Shown here in pieces: positions 1-6,436 of a stretch of 64,000 nt of DNA. The notes below the pieces were generated by a model. The model saw nothing but the letters and a program-made list of their open reading frames with translations, was not told the DNA's origin and ran no database searches. The stretch is from Clostridia bacterium (GTDB lineage Bacteria; Bacillota; Clostridia; UBA1381; UBA9506), in assembly GCA_017416855.1 (NCBI GenBank), contig JAFQAZ010000031.1, positions 1 to 64,000 on the forward strand. The letters run 5' to 3'. Position 1 is the first letter of the stretch, and every line of letters begins with the position of its first letter. Made by a program: the position numbers and the translations under genes.

Positions 1-48
1 AAAATCCTTATACTTTTCAATTAAATCATCTGTTATAATTTTAATCAT
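1..48 (-). CDS. N-terminus of an unidentified protein (truncated by window edge)
   Basis: The first 16 codons of a leftward gene are visible, beginning MIKIITDDLIEKYKDF, with a GGAAG ribosome binding site about 8 bases upstream of the ATG. The rest lies outside the window, so no function can be given. It diverges from the XRE regulator gene at 302. Its start region carries the palindrome TTGTACAA, which also occurs in the regulator promoter. It is probably part of the integrated element. Confidence 0.45.
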   Translation of the reverse strand, partial: MIKIITDDLIEKYKDF

Positions 49-250
49 TGTACAACTTCCTTTCTATATTTATATTATTATTTTACCACGAACATAATAA
101 TATTCCATGAAGTTGCCAATAATTTACTGTTTTTTACAAAAATAAGCTGCTGTTCGTATAATGCATTGTCTTATTTTGTAATTATATACATCGTATCGTC
201 TTTGATTATACCAATAAATAGTAAAATGTCAACTGTTTTTGTTAATTTCA

Positions 251-279
251 TTGACGAATTAGACATTGTGTTGTACAAT
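251..279 (+). promoter_or_regulatory. Sigma-A promoter of the XRE/ImmA pair with overlapping palindrome
   Basis: TTGACG (251-256) and TACAAT (274-279) are separated by 17 bases. The -10 lies inside an inverted repeat ATTGT-gttgt-ACAAT (265-279), a plausible operator for autorepression. A start near 286 would leave a very short leader, which favours the TTG start codon at 302 over upstream in-frame starts. Confidence 0.65.
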
Positions 280-301
280 ATTGATGAAGGAAGTGATTCT
301 G

Positions 302-736
302 TTGGATTTATATAAAGATTTGATTCGTAAGAGAATAAAAGAAAAATTTGGTACGATAGAAAATTTTTCGAAACATATGAATATTCCTCGTACAACGGTT
401 AATTTTATATTAAAAAACGGTGTGTCATTATCTAATTATGGTATGGTAAGTACAATTTTAAAAGAACTTGACATTCATTCCATTAATGAACAACCTATCG
501 TCATTGATGAAAAGGTATTGGATTTTATAAAAATTTACAGTTCTCTTGATGATATTGGGAAGCACACTGTAGCCGCTGTAGCAGAAACTGAGTATAGGCG
601 GCTTCACCCTGAATTTTTAGAAGATGCTATTATTGCTGCATATGGGAGCATAACTTCTGGTAAGCCTCTGACAGAAGAAGAAAATGCAATTATGGATATA
701 GTTGACAAAATAAAAAAGGACAACAATGAAAAATAA
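302..736 (+). CDS. XRE-family HTH transcriptional regulator (ImmR-like)
   Basis: A 144-residue protein with an N-terminal helix-turn-helix (about residues 12-50; IENFSKHMNIPRTTVNFIL covers the recognition region) and a longer C-terminal part without a recognised domain. The TTG start at 302 is preceded by AAGGAAG with good spacing, and the promoter geometry excludes the ATG at 284. It overlaps the following metallopeptidase gene by 11 bases. This repressor-plus-ImmA arrangement is known from the regulatory modules of integrative elements and prophages such as ICEBs1, where the protease destroys the repressor after DNA damage or cell-cell signalling. That role is inferred here. The DNA is markedly AT-rich compared with genes to the right. 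Confidence 0.7.
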   Translation: MDLYKDLIRKRIKEKFGTIENFSKHMNIPRTTVNFILKNGVSLSNYGMVSTILKELDIHSINEQPIVIDEKVLDFIKIYSSLDDIGKHTVAAVAETEYRRLHPEFLEDAIIAAYGSITSGKPLTEEENAIMDIVDKIKKDNNEK

Positions 737-1445
737 TTCACCAAAGTATATAGCTTTTAAAACACTAATTAAACACAAACTTTACTTATTGAATAATTAT
801 GCTGTTTTAAGACATATCATAGAATCTAATCAGTTTACGATTATTGAGTATAAAAAACATACTAACTCAGAACCAGTGTCTGAACTTATAAAAAAGTTAA
901 CGATTGAAAAAGAAATCCAGCAAAACGACTCTTTCTTATATATTAACAACAACCTAAAATTTGTATTTGTTAATGCAGATATTTCAGATGAAGACAAGTG
1001 TTCACTTCTGCGGCATGAACTTGGACACATCTGTGACCCTGATTTAAAGAATACTGGTTCACAAAACTCCAGAATTAAAAGAGAAGAGTTTGCAAATGAA
1101 TTCTCCTGTTATACTAAAAATCCTGGCATTCGTTTAAAGGGTTATGTTTTTTTAATAAAAAAATGGAAGTTATTAGTCGCTGTAATGGCATTACTAGCAT
1201 GTCTTTTAGGAGCTGCATTTATAACTAATACTCTAATCATACCACCAGCAAAGCCTGTAACGGGTAATGTCTCAACCTATGTAAATTCTGACAGTACATA
1301 TTATGTAACATCGGCAGGCAAAAAATATCACCTGAGACACTGTATCATCATTAAGTATAAAAATAATCTGACTGAAATAACATTAAACGATGCTGTAAAT
1401 AAAGGATACAAACCATGCTTAATATGTATTCCTGAAGAAGAATAA
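726..1445 (+). CDS. ImmA/IrrE-type metallopeptidase with a transmembrane segment and Cys/His C-terminal domain
   Basis: A 239-residue protein. The N-terminal part contains the zinc-peptidase motif HELGH (residues about 97-101, in RHELGHICD), typical of ImmA/IrrE antirepressor proteases. After a basic stretch there is one hydrophobic membrane segment (about residues 146-168). A C-terminal domain follows with the pattern YHxxxC...GYxPCxxC, a small module seen at the ends of some nuclease and peptidase proteins and probably metal-binding. The membrane anchor and C-terminal module are unusual for ImmA, which is normally soluble. The likely substrate is the upstream XRE repressor (inference from operon overlap). 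Confidence 0.65.
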   Translation: MKNNSPKYIAFKTLIKHKLYLLNNYAVLRHIIESNQFTIIEYKKHTNSEPVSELIKKLTIEKEIQQNDSFLYINNNLKFVFVNADISDEDKCSLLRHELGHICDPDLKNTGSQNSRIKREEFANEFSCYTKNPGIRLKGYVFLIKKWKLLVAVMALLACLLGAAFITNTLIIPPAKPVTGNVSTYVNSDSTYYVTSAGKKYHLRHCIIIKYKNNLTEITLNDAVNKGYKPCLICIPEEE

Positions 1446-1575
1446 AATTTTATGAACATCCATAAGCGCGTATTTTATCTCCGCATCCACAAACAATATC
1501 ACAACAAAGATATCAAACTAACAGAGGATTAATCCTTATTGGACGCACAAAACTTTCACATATGCTATATAACCA
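1446..1575. other. End of the integrated element, non-coding
   Basis: AT-rich sequence between the ImmA-like gene and the tRNA-Leu fragment. It contains a perfect 12-bp palindrome, AGGATTAATCCT (1525-1536), about 40 bases from the putative crossover region. Recombinase arm-type or accessory protein sites often lie at such positions, but nothing specific can be proven. The bases just upstream of the tRNA fragment do not form a tRNA 5' half. Confidence 0.4.
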
Positions 1576-1626
1576 TTAGGTTCTGGTGTCTACGATGTGC
1601 AGGTTCAAGTCCTGTCATCCGCACCA
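1576..1626 (+). mobile_element. attR-like site: displaced 3' half of tRNA-Leu(UAG)
   Basis: From TTAGGTTCTGG through the variable region, T arm (GCAGG TTCAAGT CCTGT) and CATCCGCA-CCA this is the 3' part of a leucine tRNA beginning in the anticodon loop (anticodon TAG). No D arm, 5' acceptor strand or matching anticodon stem lies upstream. Many tyrosine recombinases integrate into the 3' half of tRNA genes, starting at the anticodon loop, and leave exactly such a fragment next to the original terminator. The intact tRNA-Leu and the integrase are predicted to lie left of position 1. Confidence 0.75.
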
Positions 1627-1668
1627 AAAACGGCAAGATTCATTTGAATCTTGCCGTTTTACTTTTTT
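1627..1668 (+). terminator. Intrinsic terminator after the tRNA-Leu fragment, bidirectional
   Basis: A perfect 15-bp stem (1627-1641 with 1646-1660, 4-base loop) is followed by ACTTTTTTT. It ends the original tRNA-Leu transcript on the plus strand and can also serve the glycoside hydrolase gene converging from the right. Confidence 0.85.
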
Positions 1669-1670
1669 TC

Positions 1671-3770
1671 TTACAGTTCCAATGCCTGGCGGAACTGTTT
1701 CAATTCTGTACCGATTACATAATTCACCTGACGGATTTTCCACTCTAAATGCCATCTGTCTGTCATATAGAGCATAGATGGCTCAAAACCTAAAGACGAA
1801 TCCTTCTCTACTAAGGGAATGGTCGCCTCTGTATTTTTAATTTCTTCCTTCAGCATGGCTTCCATCTCATCAAAGATTTTAGCTAAGCCTTCTTTTGTGT
1901 CCTCAACATACATTTTACATTTCAAAATGTGCCACTCTTTTGCCCGTTTACCTGTTTTTACGCAGTTGGTTAAGAACTGGCAGAGGTTAATTAAATAGTC
2001 AAGTTTCTCGTTCTTACCATTTAAAGGATTGAGTAGTTCCATTGCCGCCTCAAAATGATTCAACATTTTTTCCTGGAAGGCCACTTCTTCTTTAATACGC
2101 ATACCAAGAGGCGAAATTCTCCAGTCAGTACGGCTGATATAAGTGGTTTCGCAAATACGGCTGCCAAAGTGCGCACCCTCATATTCCGGAATTTTTGCCA
2201 TAGTACCCAAGTGGCTGCCGCCGGCCAAGTTGAAGGGATAAGAAGGGCCTACCCGGTAAGCACCGTACTGGTCGGCATCACTGGGAGTATAGTAACGAAT
2301 GCCTTCGCTGAAATGCATCATTGCTTTATCCACAGCCTCATAATTTTCTTCGCCGAACTCAGAAATCAGAATGGTTTTTAAAAGCTTGTTCATATCTTCT
2401 CTGGGTTCAAAGAAGGCATGTTTGGAAAGTTTACTGATAAAGGAAGGATAAAAACCGTAATGATGGCCTTCCATAATACCCACAAGGCCCCAATCATCGT
2501 GAGCCTTTCTCATGCCTTCATAGCGTTTCATCCACTGATAGGGCATCGGTTCATAAGGTGCCACGCCAAAATCCCAGGTTCTGCCGCCGGTGTTTGTCAT
2601 AGAATACAGGCGGATGCCCCGTTTTTTAGCAGCAGCTGCTTCACTGGCAAAATATTTGCCCGGACCTGCAACTTTTAAAGAATAGTCTGCACCCTGGCCG
2701 GTACTTTTACCGTATTTAAACTGTTCGAACATTTCAAAGGTTGCCTGCAGAGAAATATCCGTAGGCAGACTTTCAATCAGCTTAAGTCTTGCTTCTTCCG
2801 GTCTTGAACCCCAGTTATAGGTCCAGAACACAATGTCGGCATCGGGTTTATATTTACGAATAGTCTTCTTGATGAAGTTCAGCCAAACGGGATAGTCATA
2901 GCAGGGATACCAACCGGCACTGGGTTTGTCGCTGGGAATGCCGTCCTTATGGATTTCATAATATCTTCCCTTGGCAATATGGGGGTCTTTACTGGGGAAT
3001 TCCACACTTTCCCCCACTAAGGTTACACCCTTTAAGCCGGGACATTCGCGAAACAGTTTACCGTAATTTCCTTCATAGTATTCTTCGGCTTCCGGTGCCT
3101 CGGGGCTCACGTCACTCTTTAAATAGCTGTAAGCATATACATCAATACCATATTTTGCTGCGCGGTCAATCAGTTCATTAAAGTTCATATAGCCGCAAGT
3201 GGTTTTGTTTACATCCTTGGTAAACACCAAAATGGCATCTCTGCCCTCGTGGGCCACACGAAGGAGATACTCATCCGGAAACTCATCAATGCCGTAACCG
3301 GAATGAATCATCTGAGGATAGAACATCGGCTTTTTCTTAATATCGCCAAAGGCCAAAACAGGCGCTTTGGCAAAACACATTAAATCTTCTATGTAGAAAA
3401 GAGCCTGAGCAATACCACGTGGGTCGTGACCGTAAATTTTGATACCCTGAGCACTTGTCTGAATTAAAAAGCCTTTATAGGATGCAAATTCGCCTAAATC
3501 CACACCGGCATCTTCGGCCAGTTCCAGGGTAATGGTTGCATTGTCGCCAAAGTTAACAACACCGGCTGTAACGCCCATAGAAACATTTAAAAAGTCCACA
3601 AAATCATTAGCCGCAATTTTAACCACATCGCAGGCATTGGGGCTGATTTTAATCAGGGCGCCATTTATAATTTCAAATTCATTTTCTTTTTTAGTACGGT
3701 TTACATTTCTGACATCACGGTCATGAACTTCAAGCAATCTTTTTCTGAAGTCATACATTTTTTCAGCCAT
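1671..3770 (-). CDS. Putative glycoside hydrolase, GH20/GH67-like architecture
   Basis: A 699-residue cytoplasmic protein without a signal peptide. Residues about 25-150 resemble the alpha/beta N-terminal domain found before the barrel in GH20 and GH67 enzymes (ending IKIYGHDPRGIAQALFYIED). A probable TIM-barrel follows, with acidic motifs such as LVGESVEF, DIVFWTYNWG and the histidine-rich IMEGHHYG, then a helical C-terminal region. The glutamates are candidate acid/base residues, but I cannot assign the family or substrate. AGGAG lies 10 bases before the ATG, and the gene has its own consensus promoter. It is monocistronic beside the integration junction. A role in intracellular breakdown of an imported glycan is inferred. 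Confidence 0.55.
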   Translation of the reverse strand: MAEKMYDFRKRLLEVHDRDVRNVNRTKKENEFEIINGALIKISPNACDVVKIAANDFVDFLNVSMGVTAGVVNFGDNATITLELAEDAGVDLGEFASYKGFLIQTSAQGIKIYGHDPRGIAQALFYIEDLMCFAKAPVLAFGDIKKKPMFYPQMIHSGYGIDEFPDEYLLRVAHEGRDAILVFTKDVNKTTCGYMNFNELIDRAAKYGIDVYAYSYLKSDVSPEAPEAEEYYEGNYGKLFRECPGLKGVTLVGESVEFPSKDPHIAKGRYYEIHKDGIPSDKPSAGWYPCYDYPVWLNFIKKTIRKYKPDADIVFWTYNWGSRPEEARLKLIESLPTDISLQATFEMFEQFKYGKSTGQGADYSLKVAGPGKYFASEAAAAKKRGIRLYSMTNTGGRTWDFGVAPYEPMPYQWMKRYEGMRKAHDDWGLVGIMEGHHYGFYPSFISKLSKHAFFEPREDMNKLLKTILISEFGEENYEAVDKAMMHFSEGIRYYTPSDADQYGAYRVGPSYPFNLAGGSHLGTMAKIPEYEGAHFGSRICETTYISRTDWRISPLGMRIKEEVAFQEKMLNHFEAAMELLNPLNGKNEKLDYLINLCQFLTNCVKTGKRAKEWHILKCKMYVEDTKEGLAKIFDEMEAMLKEEIKNTEATIPLVEKDSSLGFEPSMLYMTDRWHLEWKIRQVNYVIGTELKQFRQALEL

Positions 3771-3808
3771 ATTCTCAATCTCCTTTTACACAAGTAAACT
3801 CTATGTGT

Positions 3809-3837
3809 ATTGTACATTATTTTATATTCACAGTCAA
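3809..3837 (-). promoter_or_regulatory. Sigma-A promoter of the glycoside hydrolase gene
   Basis: Read on the minus strand, TTGACT (3832-3837) and TACAAT (3809-3814) are separated by 17 bases, about 40 bases upstream of the ATG. Confidence 0.7.
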
Positions 3838-3959
3838 GCAAAAACATCATTTTTTTACCAGCTCACACGCAAAACAGCAAATTTTATCCGATGAATATTG
3901 GCGGCGCCACTCTCAAAATACAAAAAATGTAAAATTATATATAAACTGTTGTGTTTTAT

Positions 3960-3988
3960 TTGATTATTGACGAAAAATATGATATGAT
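3960..3988 (+). promoter_or_regulatory. Candidate promoter of the kinase-helicase operon
   Basis: TTGATT (3960-3965) and TATGAT (3983-3988) have a 17-base spacer. An overlapping alternative is TTGACG (3967-3972) with TAAAAT (3988-3993) at 15 bases. It lies 54 bases before the first gene, in a 270-bp divergent region with no other feature seen. Confidence 0.55.
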
Positions 3989-4041
3989 AAAATATATGTA
4001 TTTTTTTATTGTTTCTGAAAGTCTTGTATGGAGGCTATGCA

Positions 4042-5463
4042 ATGATTTCTAATTTCGATTTTGTGGAAAAACTGGATCCAAAAGCATTTAAAATTATATT
4101 GAATATAGAACGCTACGCCAAGATTAAACCCTTTAACATAGGCAACGATCTTCGGCACGTTTTGGAGCATCTGTGCGGTTCCATTGTGTGGAAATATAAT
4201 TTAAAAGACGAAATGATTGCCGAATGTGGCGGAAAAGCCCCAACCTTACATGAACAGTTCCGACTGCTCCGGGATAAGCACGGTTTCATTGCACGTATGC
4301 AACAAAAGCCAGGCAATGAAACATTAACGCCTCTGCCCGTTTTTAAGGTATCGCTTAGTTACCGTAACCGTAACAATCAATTAGTCTCCCGATTGGCAGA
4401 ACCGGAAAAATGGACGGACAAACAGATTGCTCATTATGAATGGGCGGACAATTTTTTACGACAGATCGGTAATGATTTTTCTCACGAAGATAATCCCTTT
4501 TTAGAGCACATCTTTGACAAAACCTATGAAAACGTCATTTATGCCCTTGAGTGTCTTCAGAAATATCTTCGTTTATATTTTAATGTAAACAAAGACGATG
4601 TTCAGCCTTTCAACGAGGACAAAATGCCCATTGCTGATTATGAAATCACCGGTGCCTGTGTGCCGGAAGACTGGGAACGCACCTCCTGCGAAAAGGAATA
4701 TACCGCCAACCGCTACGAGGATTATAGGAGTGAAAGCGTTGGGTGCTCTGTCATCCGCCAATATCCACGGACGGACAGCCGTTCTGTTTTTCTCCGTCGT
4801 GCACCGGATGTGTATTTAGCCGAAGACAACTGCGGTTCCCTTTTAAATAAAGTAACTGTTCTTTCGGAAGGTGGGCACAGAGAAAAACCATTTTATCTGA
4901 TTGCCTATGATTTCAGAACAAAGGCTTCCGTGCTGAATTCGGCATTTTTAGCAACCCTCTCCGTCAAGGAGCGGCTACAGCTATGCTTATCCTATGCTGA
5001 GACCCTGGCCTGCTTCCACAATAACCCCACGCCGATTTATCACAGAGTGTTTTCTGATAACTGTGCTTATTACGCCGACGAGCGGGATAAAAACAGAGGC
5101 ATCAGCACCGCTATTATTAAATTTGAGTATGCCAAAATTGCAGACGGGCGTGCTGAAACCGTTATTGGCAACCAACCGGCCAATGTCATTCGCAATCAGG
5201 AGGATAAACGGTATATCGCTCCGGAATGGAATTCGTTGACAAACCCTTCTGCCAACGATTGGTCTAAAGTGGATATTTACGCCTTAGGTATTTTATTTGC
5301 TGATATTATGATGGGGAAAATTGGCGGATATCCTATGAGCGAAGTGGCCAAAAACCCGGAAGCAAAAGTCATTTTGCCTCTTTTACAAAAAATGTGCACA
5401 TCAGCACCGGGCCGGCCGGATATCAACACTGTTTGTCGCACACTGAAGGAGATGTGTCAATGA
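4042..5463 (+). CDS. DUF4145/HEPN-like domain fused to a pseudokinase
   Basis: A 473-residue soluble protein, first gene of a five-gene operon. The start at 4042 follows TGGAGG by 7 bases. The N-terminal ~180 residues are mostly helical and include FLRQIGNDFSHED, which resembles the conserved R-x-x-G-N-x-x-x-H signature of DUF4145, a branch of the HEPN-like folds often found in defence genes. The C-terminal ~230 residues look like a protein kinase: YIAPEW (APE motif) and SKVDIYALGILFADIM (helix F) are clear. The catalytic loop, however, reads HRVFSDN, with the HRD aspartate missing, and the DFG position reads FEY. I therefore infer an inactive pseudokinase, perhaps a scaffold or sensor for the kinase encoded next. 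The stop overlaps the next start (ATGA). Confidence 0.6.
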   Translation: MISNFDFVEKLDPKAFKIILNIERYAKIKPFNIGNDLRHVLEHLCGSIVWKYNLKDEMIAECGGKAPTLHEQFRLLRDKHGFIARMQQKPGNETLTPLPVFKVSLSYRNRNNQLVSRLAEPEKWTDKQIAHYEWADNFLRQIGNDFSHEDNPFLEHIFDKTYENVIYALECLQKYLRLYFNVNKDDVQPFNEDKMPIADYEITGACVPEDWERTSCEKEYTANRYEDYRSESVGCSVIRQYPRTDSRSVFLRRAPDVYLAEDNCGSLLNKVTVLSEGGHREKPFYLIAYDFRTKASVLNSAFLATLSVKERLQLCLSYAETLACFHNNPTPIYHRVFSDNCAYYADERDKNRGISTAIIKFEYAKIADGRAETVIGNQPANVIRNQEDKRYIAPEWNSLTNPSANDWSKVDIYALGILFADIMMGKIGGYPMSEVAKNPEAKVILPLLQKMCTSAPGRPDINTVCRTLKEMCQ

Positions 5464-6299
5464 GAATAGAAAACAGACAAAACAGAACCTATAGTTATGA
5501 TGATCAATCCCCTTTATATGCCGGTGAAAACAGCCATGTTTATTATGCGATGGATGAAACCTTCTGCCGGAAGGTGTGTTTAAAAATTGTTTCTTTTCAA
5601 AATGCCTCCCCTACTGCGGAAGGCCTCTTAAAAAAAGAAGCCATTGCCCTTTCCAAAGCAGGCGCCGCCTCAACCCATGTGCCAATGCTGTTGGATTTTT
5701 GGTCCGACCGGAACAAAAAACTGTTTTATCTGGTGATGCAATATATCCCCGGCGATTCCCTTCGCATCCGGATGCGTTCCTGCGACCGCAGAACCTTTAA
5801 TAACTGGATGATTTCTCTTTGCGATACCTTGCAAAGTGTTCATAACACCCACATTTTCCATAAGGATATCAAACCGGAAAATGTCATCATCACCCCAGGC
5901 GGCGATGTGTATTTGATTGATTTTAACATCAGCATTGGCAAAGCAAATTTAAAGGACGGCACCGAATTTTACCGTGCACCGGAGATGTATCAGACCGGTC
6001 TTTCTGCCGCCAGAAGCCAATCGGATATTTTCTCTTTAGGCGTGATGATGTATGAATATTACACCGGTACAAAACCCGTTGACGGTGTGCAGTACGGCAC
6101 AGATATTTTTCAGGCAGATAATACCGTTTGGGGATATTTTGCCGAACCGGCTTCCCTCTGCCCCGGTATGCCACGACAGCTTAATAACATCATTGTCAAA
6201 TGCATGAATCGCAATCCCCTGCAACGCTACCGGCAGACCGCCGATTTAAAACGCGATTTAATTCAAGCATCAAAGGAGTTTAGAGCATGGACAAATTAA
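5460..6299 (+). CDS. Serine/threonine protein kinase (Hanks type), soluble
   Basis: A 279-residue single-domain kinase. The glycine-rich loop is degenerate (LYAGENSHVY). The VAIK-type lysine is in VCLKIV, followed by a helix C glutamate (KKEAIAL). HKDIKPEN supplies the catalytic aspartate and asparagine; the metal-binding motif is DFN instead of DFG, and TEFYRAPEM is the APE region. All residues needed for catalysis appear present. There is no transmembrane segment or PASTA repeat, so it is not a PrkC-type receptor. The ATG overlaps the upstream stop, with AAGGAG 8 bases before it, implying translational coupling to the pseudokinase. Targets are unknown; the partner proteins of this operon are the obvious candidates. 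Confidence 0.8.
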   Translation: MRIENRQNRTYSYDDQSPLYAGENSHVYYAMDETFCRKVCLKIVSFQNASPTAEGLLKKEAIALSKAGAASTHVPMLLDFWSDRNKKLFYLVMQYIPGDSLRIRMRSCDRRTFNNWMISLCDTLQSVHNTHIFHKDIKPENVIITPGGDVYLIDFNISIGKANLKDGTEFYRAPEMYQTGLSAARSQSDIFSLGVMMYEYYTGTKPVDGVQYGTDIFQADNTVWGYFAEPASLCPGMPRQLNNIIVKCMNRNPLQRYRQTADLKRDLIQASKEFRAWTN

Positions 6300-6436
6300 A
6301 AATTCTTGTTGATTTTGAATCCTTTCTGAAAAAACGTTTTCCCGGCAGGGACAAGCCCATTATCCGTGATGTTGAAGTCCTGCAACCGAAAAGCTTTAAC
6401 GACCACCGCTTTAATGAATGGAGGAAAAACAAATGA
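6287..6436 (+). CDS. 49-residue operon protein of unknown function
   Basis: A small gene (MDKLKILVDFESFLKKRF...) that begins inside the last 13 bases of the kinase gene and ends overlapping the helicase start (ATGA). AAGGAG lies 8 bases before the ATG. The protein is basic, with no membrane segment or cysteines. Its C-terminal codons contain the ribosome binding site of the helicase, so its translation probably couples the kinase to the helicase. The overlap at both ends and the good ribosome binding site argue for a real gene. No family was recognised. Confidence 0.6.
   Translation: MDKLKILVDFESFLKKRFPGRDKPIIRDVEVLQPKSFNDHRFNEWRKNK

Noticed and set aside
1539-1777. Two plus-strand open frames over the tRNA-Leu fragment and terminator
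   Set aside because: They cross a tRNA fragment, a terminator hairpin and the 3' end of the glycoside hydrolase gene, and have no ribosome binding site.
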